This document shows positions 54,930 to 63,931 of a stretch of 64,000 bases of DNA, piece after piece (within the stretch, counting starts at the first letter, position 1; every line of letters begins with the position of its first letter). The stretch comes from Candidatus Rhodoferax mariagerensis (GTDB taxonomy: Bacteria; Pseudomonadota; Gammaproteobacteria; Burkholderiales; Burkholderiaceae_C), in contig JADKAW010000002.1 of assembly GCA_016719055.1 (NCBI GenBank), positions 62,001 to 126,000 on the forward strand. Direction: 5' to 3'. The notes beneath the pieces are model-generated. The model was not told the DNA's origin and ran no database searches. It saw only the letters and a program-made list of their open reading frames with translations. The position numbers and the translations under genes were made by a program.

Positions 54930-56045
54930 TTATCTCAGCTTGCTCTTGTTGACTTGTTTCTCAACCCAATGGCTGTAGCGCGACATCGAGAAACAGAAAA
55001 CAAAATAAATCAGCGCAATAAAAATATACGCTTCCATGACAAACGGGCGCCAGTTGGCATCGGCATTCACCGCCAGCTTCATGGCACCGGTCAGTTCATA
55101 CAGGCTCACGATGGTGACCAAGGAGGTATCTTTGAAGGTTGAAATGAAGTTGTTCATGATGCCTGGCACCACCATGGCCAGCGCCTGCGGCAACACGATC
55201 TTGCGTTGCGTTTGCCAGTAACTCAGGCCCAGTGTGGCAGCTGCTTCAACCTGGCCTTTGGGAATGGCCTGCAAACCGCCGCGAATGACCTCGGCCATGT
55301 AGGCCGCGGCAAAAAGCGTGATGCCCACCAGCACCCGCAGCAGCACGTCAATCTGCGTGCCCTGCGGCATGAACAGCGGAAACATGAACGAGGCCATGAA
55401 CAACACCGAAATCAGCGGCACGCCGCGGATCAGTTCGACATAAATGGTGCAAAAACTGCGGATTGCTGGCAGCTTGGAACGCCGTCCCAGCGCCACCACC
55501 AGCGCAATCGGGAAACACATCACCAACGACAGCGACGACAGCAACAGCGTCAGCGGCAGGCCACCCCAGCGGTCGGTATCGACCTGCGTCAGACCAAACA
55601 CCTTGCCATACATCAGCGTGAAAAAAATCGCCAGTACAGCCAGCCACAACAGGGGCAGCCAGGCACGCCAAAACACACGCATACAACTGGCCACCAGCAG
55701 ACTGACCAGCAGAATGGTGGCGACTAGCGGGCGCCACTGCTCCTCAAACGGGTAACGTCCAAAAATGATCAGGCGATATTTCTCGGCCACCACGCCCCAG
55801 CAGGCACCCACGCCGTCAACCCGACAGGCATCGTAGTTGGGCCGCCAGCTGGCAGAAAACAACATCCAGTTCAGTATCTGCGGCACATACCACAGCAAAA
55901 TGGCACCTATCACCAGCGTGGACAGGGTGGTTTTCCAGTCGGCCAGCAGGTTGGCCTTGACCCAGGCCACTGGGCCCTCGGTATTGATCGGCGCTGTACG
56001 TGCCGCAATGGGGGTGAAGACGGTTGCATTCAGGGCAGAGGTCAT
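54930..56045 (-). CDS. aapM: Amino-acid ABC transporter permease (AapM-like)
   Basis: The 371-residue polytopic protein has about eight membrane helices and the cytoplasmic EAA loop EAAATLGLSYWQTQRKIVLP, which docks to the ATPase. The large first half before the conserved permease domain is typical of AapM. Its ATG (56043-56045) overlaps the aapQ stop in TGATG, showing translational coupling. Confidence 0.92.
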   Translation of the reverse strand: MTSALNATVFTPIAARTAPINTEGPVAWVKANLLADWKTTLSTLVIGAILLWYVPQILNWMLFSASWRPNYDACRVDGVGACWGVVAEKYRLIIFGRYPFEEQWRPLVATILLVSLLVASCMRVFWRAWLPLLWLAVLAIFFTLMYGKVFGLTQVDTDRWGGLPLTLLLSSLSLVMCFPIALVVALGRRSKLPAIRSFCTIYVELIRGVPLISVLFMASFMFPLFMPQGTQIDVLLRVLVGITLFAAAYMAEVIRGGLQAIPKGQVEAAATLGLSYWQTQRKIVLPQALAMVVPGIMNNFISTFKDTSLVTIVSLYELTGAMKLAVNADANWRPFVMEAYIFIALIYFVFCFSMSRYSHWVEKQVNKSKLR

Positions 56046-57223
56046 CAGCGTTCCTTGATCGCCGCACGGCTGTTGTACCAGTTCATCAGCATCGATGTAC
56101 CCAGTGAGGTGGTCAGATAAACCAGCATGACGATCGAAATGCACTCCACCGCACGACCGGTCTGGTTGATCGCGGTGTTGGCAATCGACACCACGTCGGG
56201 GTAACCAATGGCCACCGCCAACGACGAGTTTTTCGTCAGGTTCAGGTATTGGTTGGTCAGCGGTGGAATGATCACGCGCAGGGCCTGTGGCAGCATGACC
56301 AGCCGCATTTCTTGCTGGCGCGACAAGCCCAGGGCAGAGGCCGCTTCAGCCTGGCCACGCGGAACCGACTGCACGCCGGCGCGCACCACTTCCGCAATGA
56401 AAGCGGCGGTATACAGCGTCAGGCCCAGTAACACTGCCAAAAACTCAGGCGTCAGGGCGCCACCGTGTTCAATGGCAAACTCGCCTTTAATAGGGCGGTT
56501 GAGCTCAGTGGGTGCACCACCCAGCGCCCATCCCAGCAAGCTGCAGCCCAGCACCATCAGTGCCGGTACCCAGAACATGCTGCGCAGGCGCCCGGTCTGC
56601 TCGAACTGATGTTGGGCCCAGCGACGATAGGGCCACACCAGAATCAGCCCAAGCAAAATGCCAAAAGCGGCCCATAGCTGTCCCACAGCCCACACCGGGA
56701 TCGGGTAATTCAACCCGCCTTTGCTCAGAAAAAAGGAGCCCGCTGTCCAGGCTTCATCTGCGCTGGGCAAGACTTCGGTCAACACCACATACCACAGCAA
56801 CAACTGCAGCAGCACCGGAATGTTGCGGAACATTTCAACATAGGCCAGACACAGACCGCGCACCAGCGCGTTGCGTGAAAAGCGCCCAACCCCCAACACT
56901 GTGCCCAGCAAGGTGGCCAGGATCACGCCCACTATGGCCACGCGCAGCGTATTGCTCAAGCCCACCAAAAAGGCGCGCAGGTAGGACTCTTCCGAGTCAA
57001 ACGGGTACAGGCTCTCGCCAATATCAAAGCCCGCCGCCTGGAGCATGAAGTCAAAGCCACTCTGGATGCCACGTACACGCATGTTTTCCATGGTGTTGTG
57101 CGCCAGAAACCATACCACAGCCACGATGGCGGCGACTGTGACCAGTTGGTAAATCAGTCCGCGAAACGCTTGGCTACGCCAAGACCAATGGCTGCTTTGC
57201 TTGGGAGGAGTGTCGGGAGTCAT
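56045..57223 (-). CDS. aapQ: Amino-acid ABC transporter permease (AapQ-like)
   Basis: The 392-residue permease has eight or so membrane helices: after a first helix (LVTVAAIVAVVWFLAHNT), a long insertion and then the permease core with ALVRGLCLAYVEMFRNIPVL. The EAA loop is EAASALGLSRQQEMRLVMLP. It pairs with AapM to form the channel. It follows aapJ after a 93-base gap that contains a terminator-like hairpin. Confidence 0.92.
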   Translation of the reverse strand: MTPDTPPKQSSHWSWRSQAFRGLIYQLVTVAAIVAVVWFLAHNTMENMRVRGIQSGFDFMLQAAGFDIGESLYPFDSEESYLRAFLVGLSNTLRVAIVGVILATLLGTVLGVGRFSRNALVRGLCLAYVEMFRNIPVLLQLLLWYVVLTEVLPSADEAWTAGSFFLSKGGLNYPIPVWAVGQLWAAFGILLGLILVWPYRRWAQHQFEQTGRLRSMFWVPALMVLGCSLLGWALGGAPTELNRPIKGEFAIEHGGALTPEFLAVLLGLTLYTAAFIAEVVRAGVQSVPRGQAEAASALGLSRQQEMRLVMLPQALRVIIPPLTNQYLNLTKNSSLAVAIGYPDVVSIANTAINQTGRAVECISIVMLVYLTTSLGTSMLMNWYNSRAAIKER

Positions 57224-57258
57224 GGTAGGCGGTGCCCCTGAACAACAGAATAAGAAAA

Positions 57259-57297
57259 GCGCCGCAGAGATCGCACATTGGCGAGTCCTTGCGGCGC
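57259..57297 (-). terminator. Hairpin in aapJ-aapQ gap (attenuator candidate)
   Basis: On the minus strand GCGCCGCA (57297-57290) pairs with TGCGGCGC (57266-57259) across a 23-base loop, followed by TTTTCTTATT. Its place between the binding-protein gene and the permease genes suggests partial termination, giving more binding protein than permease. Confidence 0.55.
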
Positions 57298-57316
57298 ATC
57301 AAGCCACTGTGGGTGA

Positions 57317-58351
57317 TCAGCGCACCGGCATGGCGTACATCAGGCCGCCTTTGTTCCACTGATTGTTGACACCACGGGGCAAACCGATCGCAGATTTGGG
57401 GCCAACGTTGCGCTCAAAAATCTCACCATAGTTGCCGGTGGCCTTGATGGCTCGGCCCATCCAGTCTTTGTCCAGGCCCAGCAACTTGCCGGTGTCTTCA
57501 GAGGTGCCGAGCACGCGCTTAACCACTGGGTCGGTGCTGCTGGTCTTGAGGGAATCAACATTGGCCTGGGTGATGCCATACTCTTCGGCCTCGATCAGGC
57601 CGTAAATCACCCACTTGACGATGGCGAACCACTCGTCGTCTCCGCGGCGCACCATCGGGCCCAGCGGTTCTTTGGAAATCAGCTCGGGCAGAATCAGATG
57701 GTCAGCCGGGACCTTGGCCGTTTTGTTGCGAGTTGATGCCAGACCAGAGGCGTCGGTGGTGTAAGCCAGGCAACGGCCGGTGAAATAGGCGTTCTCGGTG
57801 GCTTCAAGCTGTTCGAACACCACGGGCTTGATGCCCAGACCGTTGGCTTTTGAGAAGTCGGTCAGGTTTTTCTCGGTGGTTGTGCCAGATTGCACGCACA
57901 CCGTTTGGCCCTTGAGCTGCTTGGCGCTCTTGATCTTGCTCTTGACCGGAACCATGAAGCCCTGGCCGTCGTAATAGGTGACCACCGTTTGGTTCAGGCC
58001 CAGCGAGGCGTCGCGGGTGAGGGTGAAGGTAGTGTTGCGTGACAGCACGTCAATTTCGCCGGACTGTAAAGCAGTAAAGCGCTGTTGGGCGTTTAGCGGC
58101 ACATACTTGACCTTTTCAGCATCGCCCAAAGTGGCAGCGGCAACGGCGCGGCAGACATCAACGTCCAAGCCAGCCCACTTGCCGGCGGAGTCAGCGGCGC
58201 TAAAGCCGGGAAGGGCGACGTTGACACCGCAGATGACCTGACCACGGGCTTTGATGCCATCGAGGGTTTTGCCCGCGTGAGCCGGCATTGCGGCGAGTGT
58301 GCCCAGAGTTGCAGCAACGACCGCGACGATTTTGAATTTGCTTGAAAGCAT
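57317..58351 (-). CDS. aapJ: Amino-acid ABC transporter substrate-binding protein (AapJ-like)
   Basis: This periplasmic binding protein (344 residues from ATG 58351) has a signal peptide (MLSSKFKIVAVVAATLGTLA, then AMPAHAGKT). The binding fold follows: GQVICGVNVALPGFSAADSA, WAGLDVDVCRAVAAATLG, LQSGEIDVLSRNTTFTLTRD and VNNQWNKGGLMYAMPVR. It resembles AapJ/BztA general L-amino-acid receptors. GGAG precedes the start. First gene of the aapJQMP operon; divergent from the beta-lactamase-like gene. Confidence 0.93.
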   Translation of the reverse strand: MLSSKFKIVAVVAATLGTLAAMPAHAGKTLDGIKARGQVICGVNVALPGFSAADSAGKWAGLDVDVCRAVAAATLGDAEKVKYVPLNAQQRFTALQSGEIDVLSRNTTFTLTRDASLGLNQTVVTYYDGQGFMVPVKSKIKSAKQLKGQTVCVQSGTTTEKNLTDFSKANGLGIKPVVFEQLEATENAYFTGRCLAYTTDASGLASTRNKTAKVPADHLILPELISKEPLGPMVRRGDDEWFAIVKWVIYGLIEAEEYGITQANVDSLKTSSTDPVVKRVLGTSEDTGKLLGLDKDWMGRAIKATGNYGEIFERNVGPKSAIGLPRGVNNQWNKGGLMYAMPVR

Positions 58352-58633
58352 TTGTATAACTCCAGTAAAAAAAGATTTGTTCAAAATGATGAAACAAACT
58401 GTAAATTCATCAAGAATCGAACTGTAACAGCGGCGGTTGGTCTGCTGCATGCGGGTTTACTCTTGAACTTTATGCAATTCACTCATATCCATATTTGCCA
58501 AGATGCTTCAACTGAAAGCATTAAACATGCCACTGTTTTGACATTTCAAGGCCAAATTGTTGCCCCGCCAGTGGCCAAATCACGCTGCAATTTGCACTTT
58601 TTTTGTGCATGATGACCTTCGAAAGACAACAAG

Positions 58634-59824
58634 ATGACACCAAAGATGGATGCCCCCGACAAACTGGGCCTGTGCAGTGGCAGACTCGAACGCCTCATGG
58701 CCGTTTTGCAGGATGAAGTTGACCGCAAGCGCTTGCCAGGCGCTGTGGCCGTTGTTGCGCGCCACGGCAAGATGGCGCTGTTCAACAGTGTGGGCCAGCT
58801 CAACCCGGTCACCGGCGAGGCCATGCACCGGGACGCGCGCTTTCGCATTTATTCGATGACGAAGCCGATTGTGTCGGTAGCAGCCATGATGTTGATGGAG
58901 CAAGGCCGTTTGCTGCTGAACGACCCGGTGTCCAAATACCTTCCAGAGTTTTCGCAGCAGCAAGTGGCGGTGCAGACTGGCGATGGCTTGCAGCGGGAGC
59001 CCGTGCAACGTGCGGCCACAGTTCATGATCTGCTGCGGCACACCGCCGGTATGACGTATGAGTTTTTGGGCAGTAGTCCGGTGCAACGCCAGTATGCGCA
59101 GCTACGGGCAGGGTCGCGCCAAAGCAATCTGACTGAATTCACCCGGCAACTCGCCCGTGTGCCGCTGATGTATGAGCCAGGCAGTGTTTTTGAATACAGT
59201 CGTGCTACCGATGTGCTGGGGCGGGTCATTGAGGTGATTTCAGCGCAGCCGTTGCAGGACTTTTTGCGCGACATTATTTTTGAGCCCTTGGGGATGTTGG
59301 ACACCTCCTTTGCTGTGCCGGCTCAATTCCATGGTCATATCGCAGAACCTTTTGCGCGTGACCCTGAGGGCGGTGTGCAAATGCGGGTCATTGACGTCCG
59401 CGCTGAAGCCTTGCTAGCGTCGGGCGGCGGCGGGTTGGTGTCGACTGCGCCTGATTACGCGCGTTTTTTACAGTTCATGCTCAATCGCGGCGAACTAGAT
59501 GGCGTGCGTCTGCTGGGGCCCCATACGGTTGATTTCATGACAACAGATCATTTGGGCAACATCCCCATTGCAGCGGGCGGGTCAAGCGCATTGCTGCCGG
59601 CTGGCCATGGTTTTGGGCTTGGATTTGCGGTGCGCAAGCACCTGGGTGTTGCTGCGGTACCCGGCTCGCCAGGGACTTACTTCTGGGGCGGACTGGCCGG
59701 AACCACTTTTTTTGTGGACCCGGTTTTGAACCTGTTTGCCATCTTGATGCTTCAGGCTCCTAACCAGCGCGAGTATTACCGCATGCTGTTCCGGAACATG
59801 GTGTATGCCGCGGTTCTTGACTAA
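58634..59824 (+). CDS. Serine hydrolase of the beta-lactamase fold (class C/EstB-like)
   Basis: The 396-residue protein has the SxxK site in IYSMTKPIVSVAAMML (Ser nucleophile about residue 75), a YSR in place of YxN in FEYSRATDVLGRVIE, and FWGGLAGTTFFVDP in place of KTG. This arrangement is usual in esterases and peptidases of the family, so antibiotic hydrolysis is not implied. No signal peptide is evident, suggesting a cytoplasmic enzyme. It diverges from aapJ. Confidence 0.88.
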   Translation: MTPKMDAPDKLGLCSGRLERLMAVLQDEVDRKRLPGAVAVVARHGKMALFNSVGQLNPVTGEAMHRDARFRIYSMTKPIVSVAAMMLMEQGRLLLNDPVSKYLPEFSQQQVAVQTGDGLQREPVQRAATVHDLLRHTAGMTYEFLGSSPVQRQYAQLRAGSRQSNLTEFTRQLARVPLMYEPGSVFEYSRATDVLGRVIEVISAQPLQDFLRDIIFEPLGMLDTSFAVPAQFHGHIAEPFARDPEGGVQMRVIDVRAEALLASGGGGLVSTAPDYARFLQFMLNRGELDGVRLLGPHTVDFMTTDHLGNIPIAAGGSSALLPAGHGFGLGFAVRKHLGVAAVPGSPGTYFWGGLAGTTFFVDPVLNLFAILMLQAPNQREYYRMLFRNMVYAAVLD

Positions 59825-59827
59825 ATT

Positions 59828-59867
59828 AGGCTCCAGCCTTTTATTTATAAGCGCAAGTAGCTATACT
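59828..59867. repeat. Comamonadaceae-type intergenic repeat (reverse copy)
   Basis: TTATTTATAAGCGCAAGTAG with flanking AGGCTCCAGCC resembles, reversed, the unit at 50091-50151. It follows the serine hydrolase gene directly. Confidence 0.45.
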
Positions 59868-59869
59868 TA

Positions 59870-61070
59870 GGGATGCGGAAATTACAAACGTACCGTTTTA
59901 GGATCGATGGTTATATCCCACCAATTCAACTCGGCGGATCGTTCAACCGATGCTCAAGGTCTCTTTCCGGTTGGCGGTTTGACACCCTTCTCGTAAGTGG
60001 CTTCGACCAAGCGTGCCACTGCACGCATTCCTTTCCACCAAAATCCCGGCTCGATTGATGACCGTATCTACCGTACGGAGCCGTTCCAAGATTTTCCAGC
60101 CCTGCAGCGCTCGATGGCATTGTATTTGCGTGATAGGGAGGGCAGTAAACCAGACGCCAAGCCCCGTCAGATCCGCAACTGCCGCGCTGCAAGAATTGGC
60201 GCGCCGACAATTGCTTCTGGTCCGTTGTCCAAATTGATGACGATTCTCTTGATGCCTGGCAATTCAGGCTTCCTGTGCTGCCACCACAGAAGTCATCCGT
60301 CGACCAGAAGTCGCTGGTTTATAGTTCGTGCCGAAGAATAAAAGGACTCGCCACCGACTGGTTCCAATATGCCAGCGGGCACCAATTTTTCCTTCATGCA
60401 TGTCATGATCCAGAGCTTTGACAGCCTCAACTCCTCGCGATCGTCCACCTCTGGAGTAACGCCAACATGCACCGTCGCCTTGGTGTCGATGCTGATTCTC
60501 AAAGTGTGCTCATCTGCATGCCATTTCATTCACGCGTCTGACGTTTTCAAAGATGGCATCAGTTTCGTCCGTTTTTTGAACCTTGGATTGGCCACTGTGC
60601 GAAGTCGGTAATCCTGGCGATTCAGAGATTGGAGATGGTGCGCACACTGGGCAGATTGCTCAGACCAGCCCTTTTGCATAAGCGCCGGACCGTCTGGCCG
60701 TCATGTTGGTGTACAGCAAGGTGGTGCGCAAGCTCGATCCGATTCGCTGTGCGGCTCCATGATGGCCTGTTTCCAGCCAACAGCTTGGGGTGCTTGTGTT
60801 CTGTTTTGGCTTGCCTCGGGCGCTGGTGTCATTGACGCAAGCGATGCCACTTTGATATTCATGAACACCCAATTCAACTGCGCCTCGATTCCAACCAAAC
60901 ACATCTTCGGCAACACGTTGCTTGCCATCGAGTAACGCCAGCGTCACATCGCCCATCGCGGCCGGCGCGCTGGCCATGCAATCAAATCAACAAGTCGCCC
61001 GATCAAATCCACCACCTTCGTCGATACGCCGTTGCGCTCCAGTGTGCTTGTCTTCATGCAGCAACTCCGT
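59870..61070 (-). pseudogene. ISAzo13-family transposase remnant
   Basis: Reading leftwards, family sequence appears in order but in many frames: AEDVFGWNRGAVELGVHEYQ and SSLRTTLLYTNMTA near 60910-60700, then HTLRISIDTKATVHVG near 60510-60465, PVGGESF near 60360, VYCPPYHAN near 60150-60120, and RNA-binding tail pieces down to 59880. I count many frameshifts, so the gene is long dead. No terminal repeats were identified. Confidence 0.7.
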
Positions 61071-61208
61071 TTATGCAGGATGAAGACGTGGCAACGGTAC
61101 TTTAGTAATTACCGAATACGAAGGGACTTCCCGCTTCCTGGTAGCGGCATCAAAGTGCCATGATTGGGTTTTGGAAGTCAATCAATAACCTTTTGAAGGA
61201 GAAGTCCC

Positions 61209-62275
61209 ATGAGCGAGATTACACGAGTTGGCGTTGATTTGGCGAAAAATGTGATCCAGGTTCACGCTGTGGATGCTGCTGGGAAAGTTGTCACCAATCG
61301 ACAACTCAAGCGCGATAAGTTTATTGAATGGGCATGCAACTGCCAGCCATGTGTTTGTTGGCAATGGAATCCTGCTCTGGCGCGCACTACTGGGCGCAAA
61401 CTGCTGGAGCTGGGCTTGGATGCCCGCATCATCGCCGCGCACTTGGTGACACCCTATCGCCAGCAAGGCAAAGGCGGCAAAAACGATGCCAACGATGCAG
61501 CAGCCATCTGTGAGGCAGCCTCTCGCCCAAGCATGCGCTTTGTCGCTGTCAAAACCGTTGATCAGCAAAGCATGCTCAGGTGCATCGGCTGCGTGAAGGC
61601 TCAAAGCTGACCGCACCGCCTGCATCAACCGCATTCGCGCACTGCTGACGGAGTTTGGTCTGGTATTTCCCCAAAGCCCCCGGGTATTGAGTGCGCAGCT
61701 CAGTGACACGCTTGAAGATGCCAGCAACGCCTTGTCGGGGCTGGCGCGCATGACCATTGAACGTGCCCAAATGCAGTGGAAAGAACTCGATGACCATATC
61801 GACTGGTGCGACCAGCGCATGGCAGGGCACCATACGCAAACGAGCAGGTTCGCCAAGCCACCGAGCTCATGGGCGTGGGGCCTGTTTACTGCCTCAGCGG
61901 TGGTGGCCACCGTGGGCAACTTCAGCAGTTCAAGAGTGGCTCCCAGTTTGGCGCCTGGTTGGGGCTGACACCACGACAAACTCCAGTGGGGGCAAGAATA
62001 ATCTGGGTGGCATCACCAAGCATGGTGAAGTCTATCTGCGAACGCTGCTGATCCAGGGTGCCAAATCGGCTGTTATGACGGCACACCGGCGAAGACCCGA
62101 TCTCCAAGTGGGTGCATCAATTGCGTGAAAAATCAGGCTGGCAAAGGCCACAGTAGCGTTGGCGAACAAGAATGCGCGCATTCTGTGGGCCGTGTTCACC
62201 AAGGATAAGCCGTTTGATGCGGGCCATATCAGCGTCAAGCCGGGTTCACCACAAGCCGCCATGTGTGCAGCTTGA
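61209..62275 (+). pseudogene. IS110-family (IS1111-like) transposase, multiply frameshifted
   Basis: The DEDD transposase starts MSEITRVGVDLAKNVIQVHA (first Asp) and continues HLVTPYRQQGKGGKNDANDA then AAICEAASRPSMRFVAVKT. In other frames follow ACINRIRALLTEFGLVFPQS, ATELMGVGP, FGAWLGLTPRQ, GEVYLRTLLIQGAKSAVM and ALANKNARILWAVFTK. At least five indels break the gene (near 61340, 61380, 61590, 61830-61970, 62105). An intact relative would be about 350 residues. Confidence 0.8.
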
Positions 62276-62560
62276 AGACGCTTTAGAAAGATGGAAGGTT
62301 TCTTGCCAGACGTAAATGTGAAGATGCAATCAACAGCTCAGACCGGCAGCAGGTAAGCTCGGTAAGGGTTCAGTGGCTTTGGACCACGGTTTCCGATTGG
62401 AGCCCTGCTGAGCGGTTCGTATCTGGGTCCGCACCGAAATATCAGTGCAACAAGGCCGTCTGTAGATGTGCAGTCTGTTTCCTCGTTTTATTGCCGCTTT
62501 CGTTTACACAAATGCAATGAATACCGTTTATCAAGAAAATGCAGAAAAACCTGTTGGACC
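62276..62560 (+). ncRNA. Non-coding tail of IS1111-like element; possible bridge RNA region
   Basis: About 285 bases without an open frame lie between the transposase stop and the right inverted repeat. In the IS1111 group the right-end non-coding segment is where the guide (bridge/seek) RNA is encoded. The proposal is positional only; I could not fold it, and the element is decayed. Confidence 0.3.
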
Positions 62561-62621
62561 TGTGAGAAGTCCCTGTAAAATCCCTTAATATAGCTTTTCC
62601 TACAATATGTCGCTCTGTGGC

Positions 62622-63128
62622 TCAAGCCGCAGAGAGGTTTTCCTCTGAAGTTTCATGAGTGGCGCAGTCGGCACCATGACAACCTTCAATCTTGTCCTTG
62701 GGCAGCGCCTGCGGCATGTTGACTAGGCCGGTTGTTTCGTCGTATCCCACGCTGCGCAGGTGCAGGGCTAGCGCGGCATCCATGCTTTGGGCATGCTGCG
62801 GAAACCAGGTGCCCAGTTCGTCCGCCATTTGGCGAACCACGGCCAAATTACCGGCGCTGCCTCGTTTGTGACCTTCGCGCATGACTTGCAACACCACTTG
62901 GTGCTGTGTGGTGTGGCAGTTGGTGCTGGAGAATCCGGTGTCTGTCATCCAACGGTCTTCCTGGCCGAAATGATCATCTGTGTGCTCAACCAATTGCTGC
63001 CAGAGTGGCAACAGTTCAGTATCCGACGCATTGACCACGATTGCCAGCAGGTCAACAAATTCGTGGTGCGTGGCATCCATCACCGGCAAACCCAGTACCA
63101 GTGTTTCGGACCATGGCAAAGTCAGCAT
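62622..63128 (-). CDS. Bacteriohemerythrin
   Basis: This oxygen-binding di-iron protein of the hemerythrin family (168 residues) has MDATHHEFVDLL, LVEHTDDHFGQEDRWM, HTTQHQVVL and WFPQHAQSMDAALALHL. These give the His, His-xxx-Glu, His-xxx-His and His-xxxx-Asp ligand pattern. The C-terminal tail with CHGADC is an unusual addition. AAGGA precedes the ATG. Divergent from porG, whose product works under low oxygen; oxygen sensing or delivery is a plausible role. Confidence 0.88.
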   Translation of the reverse strand: MLTLPWSETLVLGLPVMDATHHEFVDLLAIVVNASDTELLPLWQQLVEHTDDHFGQEDRWMTDTGFSSTNCHTTQHQVVLQVMREGHKRGSAGNLAVVRQMADELGTWFPQHAQSMDAALALHLRSVGYDETTGLVNMPQALPKDKIEGCHGADCATHETSEENLSAA

Positions 63129-63242
63129 GCGGATTCCTTTTAATATTTGAAGCCGCGAGCATAGTTAACTCTTGAGAGTATGATTTGACCCATGTCATGA
63201 ATCGATAAAGTCATTGAACAGTCAGCGACACAATGGCAAATG

Positions 63243-63256
63243 TTGATCTAAGTCAA
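63243..63256. promoter_or_regulatory. FNR/ANR-like binding site
   Basis: TTGATCTAAGTCAA differs by one base from the FNR consensus TTGATNNNNATCAA. It lies between the hemerythrin and porG starts (115 and 85 bases away), where it could control one or both under low oxygen. Confidence 0.55.
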
Positions 63257-63340
63257 AAACTAATTTCTTGACCGTATCAACATTCGCCCTGTTCAAAAAT
63301 ATCCGGATAGCGGATTTTTCAGATAACCGAGGAGCAAATC

Positions 63341-63931
63341 ATGTTTCAAATACGTATTCACGGTCGCGGCGGCCAAGGGGTGGTCACGGGTGCCGAGATG
63401 ATGTCCATTGCGGCGTTTTTGGGGGGACGCAACGCACAGGCCTTCCCCAGCTTTGGGTCCGAACGCACTGGCGCGCCGGTGGTGGCGTTTTGCCGTATGG
63501 ACGATAAAGAGATACGTCTGCGTGAACCCATCATGCAGCCTGACGTCATCATCATCCAGGATCCCACCCTGCTGCACCAGGTCGATGTCTTTGGCGGCCT
63601 CAAGAAAGATGGCTACATCCTGATTAACACCACCCGCAGTTTTGTTGAGATGGGCTTGGGCGACTTTGTACAGGGTTTTCGGCCCGAGCGGTTGCTCACG
63701 GTACCTGCTACTGAACTGGCGTTAAAACATGTGGGTCGACCGGTGCCCAACATGCCCTTACTGGGGGCTTTTGCTGCCTTGAGCGGCCTGATATCACTCG
63801 ATGCTGTGCACAACGCCATCGATCAAAAATTCTCGGGTGTTGTGGCCAAAGGCAACAAAGCTGCAGCCAAAGAAGCCTACGAAATCGTCATGGAACAGGA
63901 AAAAAAGACACAGGAGACCGAACATGCTTGA
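63341..63931 (+). CDS. porG: Pyruvate/2-oxoacid:ferredoxin oxidoreductase gamma subunit
   Basis: This 196-residue subunit of the 2-oxoacid:ferredoxin oxidoreductases converts pyruvate with CoA to acetyl-CoA and reduced ferredoxin. The start MFQIRIHGRGGQGVVTGAEM is the family signature, followed by AQAFPSFGSERTGAPVVAFC and NMPLLGAFAALSG. GGAG precedes the ATG. It overlaps the following alpha-subunit start by eight bases. Confidence 0.92.
   Translation: MFQIRIHGRGGQGVVTGAEMMSIAAFLGGRNAQAFPSFGSERTGAPVVAFCRMDDKEIRLREPIMQPDVIIIQDPTLLHQVDVFGGLKKDGYILINTTRSFVEMGLGDFVQGFRPERLLTVPATELALKHVGRPVPNMPLLGAFAALSGLISLDAVHNAIDQKFSGVVAKGNKAAAKEAYEIVMEQEKKTQETEHA

Larger units (their letters stand above)
61122..62574 (+). 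mobile_element. IS110/IS1111-type insertion sequence, decayed
   Basis: The element carries the degenerate transposase at 61209-62275 and a long non-coding tail. AGGGACTTC at 61122-61130 and GAAGTCCCT at 62566-62574 form a 9-base inverted pair near the ends, compatible with the subterminal repeats of the IS1111 group. Exact ends could not be set. Confidence 0.65.

Noticed and set aside
58634..59824. Antibiotic-resistance beta-lactamase
   Set aside because: No signal peptide, YSR instead of YxN and no KTG motif; an esterase or peptidase of the same fold is more likely.
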